Shown here: positions 29,441 through 39,464 of the stretch, piece by piece
Layout of the letters: every line of letters starts with the position of its first letter
How positions within the stretch are numbered: the stretch's first letter is position 1
Assembly (NCBI GenBank): GCA_016285515.1
Contig: JAEEQW010000007.1
Location: 78,375-142,374, forward strand
Length of the DNA stretch: 64,000 nucleotides
Direction: 5' to 3'
Source: Bacteroidales bacterium
GTDB lineage: Bacteria; Bacteroidota; Bacteroidia; Bacteroidales; BM520
The notes under the pieces: generated by a model
Database searches by the model: none
The model's input: the letters and a program-made list of their open reading frames with translations, nothing else
What the model was told of the DNA's origin: nothing
Program-made: the position numbers and the translations under genes

Positions 29441-29918
29441 TCACCGGAACCACATCCTTGGCAAGTCCATAGTTCAATTTCTTCAGCTCTTTTCCTAACG
29501 AATCGTAGAAAATCCACTCTCCGACTCGTTCGCCATGCTTATAGTCACCTATAATATACAGTTCCCCGTTTTCGTGATATACCCTTCTGGTGCCTTCTGC
29601 ATAACCATCCTTATAATTACCGCGGCTCCATATTCTGCCATTACGATACCACGCAGTCCATTCACCGTCCCGCGCTCCGTTCTTATGACGACCTTCTATC
29701 TTCTTTGTGCCATCATTATAATATTGGACTTCCCGACAATTCGTACTGTCAGTGCCTGAATAATAAAACACGAGTTTGGGCTGCCTCTTTTCATTTCCAT
29801 CCAATAAGTTGGAACCATTATCATAATATTCAGCGACATGAGCCGTTTCACTGTCACATGAAACAAAAGCTACAGTTATCATTAAAACACTTATTATCAG
29901 AATTTTAATTCTTTTCAT
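29430..29918 (-). CDS. MORN-repeat lipoprotein (YwqK-like)
   Basis: A 162-residue small exported protein. A lipoprotein signal ends VAFVSC (C about 21), followed by about four repeats of the MORN_2/YwqK type, for example YNDGTKKIEGRHKNGARDGEW and GNYKDGYAEGTRRVYHENG. Such repeats form beta-sheet scaffolds; the YwqK label as an antitoxin comes from one Bacillus context and does not imply a toxin here. ATG 29,918 is preferred over one four codons upstream because it starts the signal directly and follows the dihydroorotase stop by two bases. Function unknown. Confidence 0.78.
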   Translation of the reverse strand: MKRIKILIISVLMITVAFVSCDSETAHVAEYYDNGSNLLDGNEKRQPKLVFYYSGTDSTNCREVQYYNDGTKKIEGRHKNGARDGEWTAWYRNGRIWSRGNYKDGYAEGTRRVYHENGELYIIGDYKHGERVGEWIFYDSLGKELKKLNYGLAKDVVPVTNE

Positions 29919-29920
29919 TT

Positions 29921-31261
29921 TTAATTCCAATTAAAAATTAATCTTTTACCATTCGGCGTACCCACGATGGAATTTCCATCATACACCATACACCCGTTTA
30001 CAAATGTATATCTAATCTTTGAAGTAAAAACAGTTCCGTCATAAGGAGACCATCCACACTTATAATAATAATTGCCGCGTGTCACCTGAGTTTCAGAATG
30101 CAGGTCCACAACAGTCAGGTCAGCAGCATAGCCTTCCCTCACAAAACCTCTGTTGTGAATTTTGTAACATATTGCAGGATTATGGGACATCCATACAGGA
30201 ATCATCTCAAGTTTGAATATTCCATTCTTTGACATTTCCAGCATTGCAAGCAGGGAATGTTGGATTGAAGGCATACCCGAAGGTGCCTGATAATAAGGGC
30301 GCATCTTCTCATCCAGAGTATGAGGCGCATGATCAGTACCTATGGTGTCTATCAAACCCTCTGCCAGAGCCTGCCGCAAAGCGAGTTTGTCAGATTCACC
30401 CTTTATTGCAGGATTGCATTTTATCAGATTCGACTTGGTTGCATAATCCCTCTCATCGTACCAGAGATGATTGACTGTAACCTCAGCTGTAATTCTTTTA
30501 TCCTGAATTAATTCCGGTGAAAACAAAGACAATTCTTTCTCAGTGGTGACATGAAGAACATGAAGTCTTGAATTATGCATTTTAGCGAGTTCAACTATTT
30601 TCTTGGAGGCATTGAAGCATACCTCCGAGTTGCGAATAAACGGATGCACTGAAGCATCAGGGTTGTCGCCATATAATTTCCTTGCAATCTGCAAATTCTG
30701 ACGTATAAGCTCCTCATCCTCGGAATGCACCGCAATCAGTATAGGAGACTCGGCAAATATTCTGTCAAGCACAGCCTCATCATCAGTCAGCATATTGCCT
30801 GTAGAAGAGCCGACAAACACCTTGATTCCGGGTACCAAATGTGGATTTACAGACTTTATTTCAACAATATTGTCATTTGTAGCACCAAGATAAAATCCGT
30901 AATTGGCATAGCACCTGCCTTCGGCATAACGGTATTTTTCTTCAACAAGCTGATTCGTGGTCGTCTGTGGATTCGTATTTGGCATATCCATAAAAGAAGT
31001 CACTCCGCCTGCAACGGCAGCTCGGCTTTCAGATTCCATATCAGCCTTATAAGTAAACCCAGGGTCACGGAAATGCACATGCTCGTCAATAACACCAGGA
31101 AACAGATAAAGTCCCGTCAGGTCTATTTCTGTGGCCCCCGGCTTACCTGAGAGCGACAACGTGCTGTCAATTCCGGTGATTATCCCGTCTGAGATATGGA
31201 TATTGGCAACAAATTGCCTTCCTTCATTTACGACAAATGCATTACGAAGCAGAAAATCCAT
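29921..31261 (-). CDS. pyrC: Dihydroorotase
   Basis: A 446-residue amidohydrolase that cyclises carbamoyl-aspartate to dihydroorotate in pyrimidine synthesis. It has the metal motif DEHVHFRDPGF (about residues 58-68), PNTNPQTT for substrate binding, VHSEDEELI and HVLHVTTEKEL with metal His residues, and GTDHAPHT with the catalytic Asp. It belongs to the longer class I type (about 420-450 residues) and hydantoinase/allantoinase relatives are alternatives, though DPG and GTDHAPH favour dihydroorotase. The start overlaps the Dpm1-like gene by 20 bases. Confidence 0.92.
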   Translation of the reverse strand: MDFLLRNAFVVNEGRQFVANIHISDGIITGIDSTLSLSGKPGATEIDLTGLYLFPGVIDEHVHFRDPGFTYKADMESESRAAVAGGVTSFMDMPNTNPQTTTNQLVEEKYRYAEGRCYANYGFYLGATNDNIVEIKSVNPHLVPGIKVFVGSSTGNMLTDDEAVLDRIFAESPILIAVHSEDEELIRQNLQIARKLYGDNPDASVHPFIRNSEVCFNASKKIVELAKMHNSRLHVLHVTTEKELSLFSPELIQDKRITAEVTVNHLWYDERDYATKSNLIKCNPAIKGESDKLALRQALAEGLIDTIGTDHAPHTLDEKMRPYYQAPSGMPSIQHSLLAMLEMSKNGIFKLEMIPVWMSHNPAICYKIHNRGFVREGYAADLTVVDLHSETQVTRGNYYYKCGWSPYDGTVFTSKIRYTFVNGCMVYDGNSIVGTPNGKRLIFNWN

Positions 31262-31985
31262 AATGCAGTTTCTTGATATTTCTGAAAGTAAGGTTAATCA
31301 CACCGAATACAGCCTCACCGAAAATGCTGCCACTCATCTTTGACGTGCCTTCGGTTCTGTCATAGAAGATAATAGGCACTTCCTTGATTTTTCCGCCAAG
31401 TTTCCATACCGTATATTTCATTTCAATCTGGAAAGCATAGCCGGTAAACTTAATATTGTCGAAATTGATGGCACGCAAAGCGCGGGATGTATAGCACATA
31501 AAGCCCGCTGTCGTATCCCTGACTGGAATTCTTGTTACAATTCTGACGTACTTGGAGGCATAATACGACAGCAGAATACGTTTCATGGGCCAGTTGACAA
31601 CGTTCACACCGCTGACATATCTTGACCCTATAGCCACATCATTGCCTTCTTCAGCACAAGCACGATACAGTCTTATCAGATCATCCGGATTATGTGAAAA
31701 GTCGGCATCCATCTCGAAAATGTAATCATAATTCTGTTCCAGCGCCCACTTGAAACCAAGAATATATGCCGTACCCAAGCCCAGTTTCCCTTCACGTTCC
31801 CTGATAAAAAGACGTTCAGGGAATTCCTCCATTAATTTCTTCACGATTCCAGCCGTCCCGTCAGGAGAATTGTCATCGACAATAAGAATGTTGAATTCGC
31901 CTTCTTTCTGAAATACAGTGCGAATAATCTTCTCAATGTTCTCCTTCTCGTTATAGGTAGGTATAATCACAAGCTTTCTATCCAT
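31242..31985 (-). CDS. Polyprenol monophosphomannose synthase-like glycosyltransferase
   Basis: A 247-residue GT2 enzyme of the Dpm1 type, which transfers a sugar (mannose in the namesake) from its nucleotide to a lipid phosphate. It has VIIPTYNEKENIEKII at the N-terminus, VDDNSPDGTAGIV (about 36-48), the metal-binding DAD at 93-95 and FYDRTEGTSKMSG near the end. There are no C-terminal membrane helices, as in soluble-domain members. ATG 31,985 begins the family core; the open frame upstream is AT-rich leader. It overlaps pyrC by 20 bases and probably heads a three-gene unit with it and the MORN lipoprotein. Confidence 0.87.
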   Translation of the reverse strand: MDRKLVIIPTYNEKENIEKIIRTVFQKEGEFNILIVDDNSPDGTAGIVKKLMEEFPERLFIREREGKLGLGTAYILGFKWALEQNYDYIFEMDADFSHNPDDLIRLYRACAEEGNDVAIGSRYVSGVNVVNWPMKRILLSYYASKYVRIVTRIPVRDTTAGFMCYTSRALRAINFDNIKFTGYAFQIEMKYTVWKLGGKIKEVPIIFYDRTEGTSKMSGSIFGEAVFGVINLTFRNIKKLHYGFSAS

Positions 31986-32015
31986 AATTCCGAATTTTAT
32001 CTTTTGAAATAATCT

Positions 32016-32024
32016 ACAAAAATA
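32016..32024 (-). promoter_or_regulatory. Promoter element of the Dpm1-like gene
   Basis: Minus-strand TATTTTTGT, about 30 bases before the ATG. Weak -33. Confidence 0.4.
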
Positions 32025-32087
32025 ATCAAAAAAATAATTTTCAGCCAAATTATCATGCTTAAATACTATCTTTTAACTATCTTTGCA

Positions 32088-32096
32088 AGATTATAT
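32088..32096 (+). promoter_or_regulatory. Promoter element of glyA
   Basis: TATCTTTGC followed by a leader of about 57 bases in which I see no convincing structured RNA. Confidence 0.5.
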
Positions 32097-32160
32097 CTAT
32101 ACAACGATAAAACGGATAAATAATATATATTTCAGTAATAAATAAAACATTTTAAGAAAA

Positions 32161-33465
32161 ATGAAACGCGACGAAAAAGTATTTGAAGTCATTCAAAAAG
32201 AAAGAGAACGCCAGACTAATGGCATTGAGCTGATTGCATCCGAGAACTTTGTCAGTGACCAGGTTCTTGAAGCAATGGGTTCTGTTATGACAAACAAGTA
32301 TGCTGAAGGATATCCTGGAGCAAGGTATTATGGTGGTTGTCAGAATGTTGACATCACTGAAAACATTGCCATTGACAGGGCGAAGGAGCTGTATGGAGCC
32401 GAATGGGTTAACATTCAGCCTCACAGCGGCGCACAGGCAAACATGGCTGTATTGCTTGCATGCCTGGAGCCTGGAGACACATTCATGGGCCTGGATCTGT
32501 CACATGGCGGTCACCTGTCACACGGCTCACCTGTCAACTCCTCAGGTATTCTTTACAAACCGGTTGGATACATGGTTGACGAAAAGACAGGAAGAGTTGA
32601 TTATGACGCTTTCGAGAAACTCGCTCTTGAAACAAAGCCAAAACTTATAATCTGCGGTGCATCAGCATATTCACGTGACTGGGATTACAAGCGTATGAGA
32701 GAAGTTGCCGACAAAATTGGAGCCATCCTCATGGCCGATATTTCACACCCTTCAGGACTTATCGCAAGAGGTCTCCTCAACGACCCTATGCCTTACTGCC
32801 ACATCGTAACCACAACAACCCACAAGACACTGAGAGGTCCTCGTGGCGGTATGATTCTCATAGGCCACGATTTCGACAACCCTTACGGCAAGGTCACAAA
32901 GAAAGGTGTCATCCGCAAAATGTCATCACTGCTTGATTCAGCTGTCTTCCCTGGCGTTCAGGGCGGTCCATTAGAACACGTTATCGCAGCTAAGGCTGTC
33001 GCTCTCGGTGAAGCTCTTTCCGATGACTACAAAACTTATGTTGAACAAGTCAAGAAGAATGCAAAGGTTATGTGCGACGAATTCATCCGCAAGGGTTATG
33101 GCGTCGTATCAGGCGGCACCGACAATCACCTGATGCTCATCGACCTTCGCAAGAACTTCCCGCTGGTTACAGGTAAGATGGTTGAAAACACTCTCGTCAG
33201 AGCCGACATCACTGTCAACAAGAACATGGTTCCATTCGACTCACGCACACCATTCCAGACATCCGGTCTGCGCATAGGCACCCCTGCAATCACCACACGT
33301 GGCCTCAAGGAAGCCGATATGCCTGTCATCGTCGATATGATTGACAATGTCATCAGCAACATCAAACCTGACGGCAACCAATGCACCATTGATGAGGATG
33401 TCATCATCGAAACCCGCAAAAAGGTCAACGCAATGATGTCACCACGTCCATTATTCGCTTGGTAA
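32161..33465 (+). CDS. glyA: Serine hydroxymethyltransferase
   Basis: A 434-residue PLP enzyme interconverting serine and glycine with tetrahydrofolate, the main source of one-carbon units. It has [20 protein letters not shown] at the N-terminus, [10 protein letters not shown], and the PLP lysine K222 in [15 protein letters not shown]-terminal [15 protein letters not shown] binds substrate carboxylate. Length is normal. It is a single-gene unit with its own promoter element and a hairpin terminator (33,481-33,525). Confidence 0.97.
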   Translation: MKRDEKVFEVIQKERERQTNGIELIASENFVSDQVLEAMGSVMTNKYAEGYPGARYYGGCQNVDITENIAIDRAKELYGAEWVNIQPHSGAQANMAVLLACLEPGDTFMGLDLSHGGHLSHGSPVNSSGILYKPVGYMVDEKTGRVDYDAFEKLALETKPKLIICGASAYSRDWDYKRMREVADKIGAILMADISHPSGLIARGLLNDPMPYCHIVTTTTHKTLRGPRGGMILIGHDFDNPYGKVTKKGVIRKMSSLLDSAVFPGVQGGPLEHVIAAKAVALGEALSDDYKTYVEQVKKNAKVMCDEFIRKGYGVVSGGTDNHLMLIDLRKNFPLVTGKMVENTLVRADITVNKNMVPFDSRTPFQTSGLRIGTPAITTRGLKEADMPVIVDMIDNVISNIKPDGNQCTIDEDVIIETRKKVNAMMSPRPLFAW

Positions 33466-33480
33466 CCAACAAAAATGCAA

Positions 33481-33525
33481 AGACGCAGCATACTATTGTC
33501 AAATTATGGTATGCCGCGTCTTTTC
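33481..33525 (+). terminator. Rho-independent terminator of glyA
   Basis: AGACGCAGCATAC (33481-33493) pairs with GTATGCCGCGTCT (33509-33521) with one internal mismatch, followed by TTTT. Confidence 0.75.
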
Positions 33526-33549
33526 CTTAATCACTAAAGAATAAGAAAT

Positions 33550-34254
33550 ATGTCAACCCTTCTCATTCTATCTCTGGCACCAGTCGCAATCATAGCATTT
33601 TACATCTATAACCGCGACCTGTATGACAAGGAACCTGCAAAGCTCCTCCTGAGAGGTTTGCTATGGGGTGCTCTCGTCTGTTTCCCAGCGTCATCTATTG
33701 AAAAGTTTCTCGTCCAATTCAACAGTTCGCCTTTTTACGAGGCTTTTGTAGTTGCAGGTTTCACGGAAGAAATGCTCAAATATCTCGCACTGTATTTTCT
33801 TATATGGAAAAACGAGGAATTCAACGAAAAATTCGACGGAATAGTTTATGGCGTATATGTGGCTCTTGGTTTTGCCGGACTGGAAAACATACTGTATGTA
33901 ATGGAAGGCGGGCTTGGTACAGCAATAACGAGAGCAGTAACTGCAGTCCCAGCACACGCAATATTCGGATTGACAATGGGTTATTACTTTGGTATGGCAA
34001 AATTTGACGAAACAAACCGTACCTCTTATATAATCAAGTCAATCATAATCCCTATCATACTTCACGGATTATATGACTATTGCCTGATGACAAGTTACAC
34101 ATGGCTGACAGCATTATTCATACCATACGTAATATTCCTGTGGATTCATGCTTTCAAAAAACTCAAATCTGTGGAACAGGCCCCTCTTGACGAGAACGAG
34201 GACGAGGATGACAATTACAATTATAGAGGTCAGAAGTGGATTATAAAGCCATAA
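33550..34254 (+). CDS. PrsW-family intramembrane metalloprotease
   Basis: A 234-residue membrane protein with about seven helices. It carries the PrsW signatures: E73-E74 in GFTEEMLKYLALYF, a conserved His in PAHAIFGLTMGYYFGMAKF, and a late HGLYDY. Bacillus PrsW cleaves an anti-sigma factor; the target here is unknown. An acidic tail (residues about 214-226) ends the protein. The DivIC/FtsB-like gene follows after four bases, an operon-like link to cell division. Confidence 0.85.
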   Translation: MSTLLILSLAPVAIIAFYIYNRDLYDKEPAKLLLRGLLWGALVCFPASSIEKFLVQFNSSPFYEAFVVAGFTEEMLKYLALYFLIWKNEEFNEKFDGIVYGVYVALGFAGLENILYVMEGGLGTAITRAVTAVPAHAIFGLTMGYYFGMAKFDETNRTSYIIKSIIIPIILHGLYDYCLMTSYTWLTALFIPYVIFLWIHAFKKLKSVEQAPLDENEDEDDNYNYRGQKWIIKP

Positions 34255-34258
34255 CATT

Positions 34259-34558
34259 ATGAAAAGAATCAACTGGCGACGTATATTACTGAACAAGTAC
34301 TTCATTCTGACACTTGTATTTGCCCTTTTAATCATATTTTTCGACAAATACAACCTATTGAAGCTTCATAAGATGAACAAGGAACTAAGGGGTATGCAGG
34401 AACAACTCGACAAATACAACGAAGAATACGAAAAAGACAGCATAACCCTTGAAAGGCTGAAAAACGACCCGAAATTCCGAGAGGAATACGCACGTGAACA
34501 TTATTTCATGAAGAAGAAAAACGAAGAGGTGTATATCATCCAATCCCCTGACGAATGA
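34259..34558 (+). CDS. Septum formation initiator family protein (FtsB/DivIC-like)
   Basis: A 99-residue bitopic membrane protein. A short basic cytoplasmic start precedes one helix (about 13-29), a Leu/Glu/Lys-rich coiled coil (about 32-65) and the compact C-terminal ERLKNDPKFREEYAREHYFMKK segment typical of FtsB/DivIC. Such proteins join FtsL and FtsQ/DivIB in the divisome to activate septal wall synthesis. It starts four bases after the PrsW-like gene. Two small hairpins (34,565-34,605) follow but have no T tract. Confidence 0.87.
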   Translation: MKRINWRRILLNKYFILTLVFALLIIFFDKYNLLKLHKMNKELRGMQEQLDKYNEEYEKDSITLERLKNDPKFREEYAREHYFMKKKNEEVYIIQSPDE

Positions 34559-34639
34559 CCTGTAGGGATAGGCCATCATCCCCCAATATGTAAATCATCA
34601 TTTACCGGAATGTGCAATACTATAACCATTGCTATCACA

Positions 34640-37126
34640 TCAATACGGGTCAACGTCAATAACTAACATAACACCTTTGTATTGCGGTTTCATCAAAAAG
34701 GCAGTATAGATATCAACAAATTTCGATTTTAATGCGGCGAAATTCTTATTCCGCTCGATTTTTATCATTATATCCTTGATATACACATTATTGACACGAG
34801 GAATGGAGCCATATTCCGGTCCAAGCACTCTGTCACCTAATTCCTGACGGAGCAACGATGCAAAAACCTTTGATGCCTCATTGACAACCGCAGGATCCTT
34901 ATGTTTTACCTTCACATTTATCAACCTGTACAGCGGTGGATACTTATGCGCTTGACGTTCAATAATCTGGCTGTAATACATTTTTTCATAATCATTATCC
35001 ACAGTATAAACTATGGCGGAATGATATGGTGAAAAAGTCTGAATGATAACCTTGCCACGGTCTTTTTTTCTCCCTGCCCTACCGCTGACCTGCGTCAGTT
35101 CCTGAAAAGCTCTTTCAAAAGCCCTGAAATCAGGGTAATACAACAATGTGTCGGCATTGACAACAGCTACAAGCAATATGTTCTCAAAATCCAACCCTTT
35201 GGTAATCATCTGAGTACCGACAAGAATATCTATCTTTCCTGAAGTAAACTCACTGATAATCTCATTAAAGGCATTTTTCCGTCTTGTGGTGTCAAGGTCC
35301 ATCCTTTTTATTACGGCATCGGGGAACAAAGTCTGAAGATCCTCTTCAACCTTTTCAGTCCCAAAGCCTTTCATCACAAGATTTGTACTGTGACAGCGCG
35401 GACAGGCACCCGGTATCTCGGTATGGTAGCCGCAATAATGGCAGCGCATCTGATTGAACACCTTATGATATATTAGCGACACATCACAGTTCATGCAAGT
35501 AGGAACCCATCCGCAGACCTCACACTCCAGTCTCAGCGAAAAACCGCGTCTGTTCTGGAACACCAGCACCTGACGCTTTGCATCCAATGCAGCCTGTATG
35601 GCATCAATCAACTCTACTGAATAATTGTCAGCCTTTATTCTGTCGAAACGCTTTTCATCCTTCATGTCAACGACACGGATTTCGGGAGTCGTCAAGCCGC
35701 CATAACGTTCCTTCAGCGTTACAAGTCCATACTTGTTATTCTTGGCATTATAATACGACTCAATGGAAGGTGTTGCTGAGCCCAGCACAACTTTGGAATT
35801 ATACAATCCTGCCAAATATACCGCACAATCCCTCGCATTATAACGTGGAGAAAATTCATTTTGCTTGTACGAATAATCATGTTCATCGTCAACTATAATC
35901 AGACCCAGGTTGTTGAAAGGCAGAAAAATAGAGGAACGTGTACCGACAATTATATTGCATCCCTCATCAAAATCAGCATTGTTGTCAAGCACTGAATTCC
36001 ATATTTCCACCTTCTCATTATGATTGAATTTGGAATGAAGTACCCCGACCCGATGTCCGAAGTAATTGACAGTGCGGGCGACAATCTGAGTAGTCAGAGC
36101 AATGTCGGGAAGAAGAAGCAGCACCTGTTTTTTATTTTTAACAGCCTCCTCTATCAGTTTGAAATATATTTCAGTCTTGCCGCTCGAAGTCACACCATGA
36201 AGCAATATCACATTCTTATCCACCATACCAGTTTTAATCTCCTCAAGGGCAAGGCTCTGCGCATCAGTAAGTTGCAGATTGTCAATGCAATCAGAAGCAT
36301 CACTCTTCTCTATCCTGTCAACTTTGCGTTTGGATATTGTGATTACATTCTTCTTCACTAAAGCATTTGCAATGGCTCTGTCGCATTTCACTTCATTCTG
36401 AATCAATTTGAGAGGTATTGACGGAAACTGGTCGGACTGAGCACCTGCACACTTAAAATATGCAAGCATAAATTCCATCTGCCTGTAGGAACGCTTTTCA
36501 AGCGAATTGAAAAGTTCGTTCATCGCTGTATCATTGCGGAAGGGCTCATTGATTTCCACAACATCCTCATATTTCGGACGATACGGATTCTTTATTTCCT
36601 CGACAAAATCCACCACCCCAGATGAGACCAATGACTGAATGAATTTATACACATTATTCACATCTATTATCGACTCAACCTGCTTAATCGTGAGCTTCTT
36701 ATTTTCATTCAAGGCGTCAAGAAGATTATAGACTCTGTCGTCAAATCCGTCAACCTCACCAAGAAAATCCGGATTGACCGTAATATAAGTCTCACTGGAA
36801 ATTTTGAACAAGGAAGGCAATGCGATATTCATCACATCTCCGATATTAGCTATGTAATATGATGATATCCAGCGCCACAGCGACAATTGGATTTCTGACA
36901 CTATAGGTCTTTCATCAATGACGTAAAGGATGGATTTCAGCACATAACCAAACTCCATGTCGGGAGAATCGAAGACTCTGACTACGACACCGGAATAATA
37001 CTTCTTTTTGCCGAACGGTACTATAACCCTGACGCCAACTCTCAGCTTATCAGCCAAATCTTCCGGAACCTGGTAAGTGAAGGTCTCCTGCAGAGGCAAC
37101 GGGAGCAGTATCTCGGCACATTTCAT
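34640..37126 (-). CDS. priA: Primosomal protein N' (replication restart helicase)
   Basis: An 828-residue superfamily 2 helicase that reloads the replisome at stalled forks. The N-terminal 3'-binding domain begins AEILLPLPLQETFTYQVPEDL. Walker A is GVTSSGKT ending about residue 318, and the DEAH-type box reads DDEHDYSYKQ. The zinc-binding insertion has paired cysteines (CEVCGWVPTCMNC, then CHYCGYH and CPRCHS). The helicase C-part contains GTQMITKGLDFENI and QVSGRAGRKK. ATG 37,126 gives the family N-terminus; a TTG two codons upstream would overlap the preceding stop (TTGA) and is an alternative. Confidence 0.95.
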   Translation of the reverse strand: MKCAEILLPLPLQETFTYQVPEDLADKLRVGVRVIVPFGKKKYYSGVVVRVFDSPDMEFGYVLKSILYVIDERPIVSEIQLSLWRWISSYYIANIGDVMNIALPSLFKISSETYITVNPDFLGEVDGFDDRVYNLLDALNENKKLTIKQVESIIDVNNVYKFIQSLVSSGVVDFVEEIKNPYRPKYEDVVEINEPFRNDTAMNELFNSLEKRSYRQMEFMLAYFKCAGAQSDQFPSIPLKLIQNEVKCDRAIANALVKKNVITISKRKVDRIEKSDASDCIDNLQLTDAQSLALEEIKTGMVDKNVILLHGVTSSGKTEIYFKLIEEAVKNKKQVLLLLPDIALTTQIVARTVNYFGHRVGVLHSKFNHNEKVEIWNSVLDNNADFDEGCNIIVGTRSSIFLPFNNLGLIIVDDEHDYSYKQNEFSPRYNARDCAVYLAGLYNSKVVLGSATPSIESYYNAKNNKYGLVTLKERYGGLTTPEIRVVDMKDEKRFDRIKADNYSVELIDAIQAALDAKRQVLVFQNRRGFSLRLECEVCGWVPTCMNCDVSLIYHKVFNQMRCHYCGYHTEIPGACPRCHSTNLVMKGFGTEKVEEDLQTLFPDAVIKRMDLDTTRRKNAFNEIISEFTSGKIDILVGTQMITKGLDFENILLVAVVNADTLLYYPDFRAFERAFQELTQVSGRAGRKKDRGKVIIQTFSPYHSAIVYTVDNDYEKMYYSQIIERQAHKYPPLYRLINVKVKHKDPAVVNEASKVFASLLRQELGDRVLGPEYGSIPRVNNVYIKDIMIKIERNKNFAALKSKFVDIYTAFLMKPQYKGVMLVIDVDPY

Positions 37127-37128
37127 AT

Positions 37129-38259
37129 TCAATACATCCTATACCCCATGAACCTGCATTCAAGAGGGCCGTTGAAGAGCTTTCTTTTTGACGAAGCATG
37201 AAGTCCGATAGAATCAACTGCATCCTTGTCGGAAGATATAACCCAACAAGAAAAACCGTTGAAATGATGTTTGAACGTATCACCGATAAGTTTGTACAAA
37301 TCAGTCAGATTTTCTTTGTCAGTACGGACACCATACGGAGGGTTGGTGATAATATATCCATCACTGATTTCAGGGAAACAGTCACCAAAAGCATACTGTT
37401 CAACTTTGATAAAATCGGAAAATCCGGCATTTTTTATATTGGCATTGGCATAATTCACTGCTTTGTCGGAAATATCCGAGCCAATGATTGGCGGCGCATC
37501 ATAAATAATCTTCGACTTGGCTTCTTCAACTATTTCATTGAAAACTGCCCTGTTATAAGATTTCAATTTCTGAAATGCAAAAAAGTCACGATAAAGTCCC
37601 GGGGCAACATTCATGGCAATCATTGCGCCTTCGACAAGTATTGTACCAGAACCGCAGAATGGATCATACAACGGGACATTCTTGGGCCATCCGCTAAGAT
37701 AAATCATGCCTGCTGCAAGCACCTCATTGAGAGGTGACGATACCGCACATACCTTATACCCTCTCTTGAACAGAGGCAGTCCGGAAGTATTAAGGTACAG
37801 ACTGAACTTGTCGCGATAAATATGAACATTCACCATCACATTAGGATTTTCCTTGTCAACAGAAGGCCTAACGCCAAAAGTGTCTCTCAGCTGGTCAACA
37901 ATCGCATCTTTAACCTTCAGGGATGCATACAAAGAATTGTCGATAAACGGACATTGGTTGACTATTGCATTGACACAGAATGAGTCGTATGGACGAAAAT
38001 ATTTCTCCCAAATGACATCCATCACCAAATCGTAAATGTCATCAGATGAATTCACAATGCCCGTGTTTAATTCCACAAGAATCTGCAAGGCAGTTCTGCA
38101 ATACATGTTAGTTCTGTACATTATGGTTCTGTCGCCTTCAAAAGAGACTGCACGGGTGAGGATATGAGTATTTTCTGCACCCAATTCAATCAATTCATTT
38201 TCAAGCACTTCCTCAAGTCCAGAAAATGTAGTCGCAATATATTTATATTCGAGATTCAT
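37129..38259 (-). CDS. THUMP-domain RNA methyltransferase (RlmL-like)
   Basis: A 376-residue class I SAM methyltransferase. The N-terminal ferredoxin-like/THUMP RNA-binding region (about 1-165) is followed by the catalytic domain with DPFCGSGTILVEGAMIA (motif I, about 200), IIGSDISDKAVNYA and the N-type methylation motif NPPYGVR. It corresponds to the first half of E. coli RlmL, which makes m2G2445 in 23S rRNA; tRNA m2G enzymes such as TrmN are close alternatives. It lies between the AI-2E-family gene (13 bases upstream) and priA (about 2 bases downstream), so all three are probably one operon. Confidence 0.88.
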   Translation of the reverse strand: MNLEYKYIATTFSGLEEVLENELIELGAENTHILTRAVSFEGDRTIMYRTNMYCRTALQILVELNTGIVNSSDDIYDLVMDVIWEKYFRPYDSFCVNAIVNQCPFIDNSLYASLKVKDAIVDQLRDTFGVRPSVDKENPNVMVNVHIYRDKFSLYLNTSGLPLFKRGYKVCAVSSPLNEVLAAGMIYLSGWPKNVPLYDPFCGSGTILVEGAMIAMNVAPGLYRDFFAFQKLKSYNRAVFNEIVEEAKSKIIYDAPPIIGSDISDKAVNYANANIKNAGFSDFIKVEQYAFGDCFPEISDGYIITNPPYGVRTDKENLTDLYKLIGDTFKHHFNGFSCWVISSDKDAVDSIGLHASSKRKLFNGPLECRFMGYRMY

Positions 38260-38272
38260 TTTTTATGATTAA

Positions 38273-39391
38273 TTATTCAATTTTCATATTCCTTGTCCAC
38301 TCATCAATAATTTCATATTTGCTGAAGAACTCCTTGGCGATAACCTTTATTATGGTATAAGCCGGTATTGCTATGAGCATTCCCAAAACACCCGCAAAGC
38401 TGCCAGCGATAAGAATCACAAGGAATATTTCCAGAGGATGTATATGCAGACTCCTTGAAAATATTGTCGGTTGCAAGAAAAAGTTATCTATCCAATTTGA
38501 CACGATGAATACTGCAGCAATCAGTACTCCATGGATAATCAGGCTGTTATCTACAATTCCGCCGCCAAGTTTGGAGGCTATGCCAATGATGACCGCCAGG
38601 ACAGTGGCTATCAACGGTCCCACGTATGGGATAACATTGAGACAAGCCCCCATAAGTGCAAGCGGCAATGCACCATTCACTCCTATGATTGACAATCCAA
38701 TGCTTTCAAGAACAAACATCCCCAATATATCCAGAAGAAGGCCTATGATATATTTGCTCAAGAATCTTCCGACATGACCGACAGCAGTTACCATCCTTTC
38801 ATGATTTCCCTCGCTTACAAAAAGTAGAACTATTTTGATAAACAAGTCGTCTTCCTTCAAAAAGAAAAATGATATGAAAATGATGGAGAAAGCTGACACG
38901 AAAAAACCGCCTAAGGAACTGATGGCACTGGATATAAATGAAGTCACCGATGAAGCATTGATAATGGATGTCAGATGATTTCCTATAACCTTCAGCAAGT
39001 CATCATCCGTTCCTATTAGCTTCAGACGTCTCAGCACATCAGTCACCTTGTGTATGGGTTCTTCAAGATAAGTCATTATATTTTGGATGTTTATCGATGA
39101 AATAACATCCACCTGTCTGACAAACAAAGGAACAAAAAGCATGATTATCAGGATTAGAACCACCATCATCAGCACCAATGTGATGATAGCTGCCAACCCT
39201 GGAGACACATATTTGGTTTTGGATATCTTTCTTTTTCTGAGGAAACTGACTATTGGAGATCCAATGCTGGAAATTACGGCAGCAATTAGGACATACCATA
39301 CAACAAAAGTGAATTTAAAGACCAAAAGTGCAAGTATTGCCAATGAAATGGCTATTCCAACATATTTAACAACTTTCTTATCATCAAGCAT
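38273..39391 (-). CDS. AI-2E/PerM-family membrane protein
   Basis: A 372-residue inner-membrane protein with about eight helices: four N-terminal, a soluble helical stretch (about 110-155), and four more. It has the family segment LGMFVLESIGLSIIGVNGALPLALMGA followed by NVIPYVGPLIATVLAVIIGI. Members are reported variously as autoinducer-2 exporters or sodium/proton antiporters; no substrate can be assigned. ATG 39,391 is chosen over a TTG four codons upstream. First gene of a set with the RlmL-like enzyme and priA. Confidence 0.85.
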   Translation of the reverse strand: MLDDKKVVKYVGIAISLAILALLVFKFTFVVWYVLIAAVISSIGSPIVSFLRKRKISKTKYVSPGLAAIITLVLMMVVLILIIMLFVPLFVRQVDVISSINIQNIMTYLEEPIHKVTDVLRRLKLIGTDDDLLKVIGNHLTSIINASSVTSFISSAISSLGGFFVSAFSIIFISFFFLKEDDLFIKIVLLFVSEGNHERMVTAVGHVGRFLSKYIIGLLLDILGMFVLESIGLSIIGVNGALPLALMGACLNVIPYVGPLIATVLAVIIGIASKLGGGIVDNSLIIHGVLIAAVFIVSNWIDNFFLQPTIFSRSLHIHPLEIFLVILIAGSFAGVLGMLIAIPAYTIIKVIAKEFFSKYEIIDEWTRNMKIE

Positions 39392-39464
39392 ATATATAAT
39401 CAATTAACTATCAATTGGATCTAAATATATTATCTGTTCCCGGCATGAAACCATACTCAAAAAA

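Noticed and set aside
34565..34605. Two small hairpins (GGGAT/ATCCC and GTAAAT/ATTTAC) between convergent genes
   Set aside because: Five- and six-pair AT-containing stems without T tracts; too weak to call terminators.
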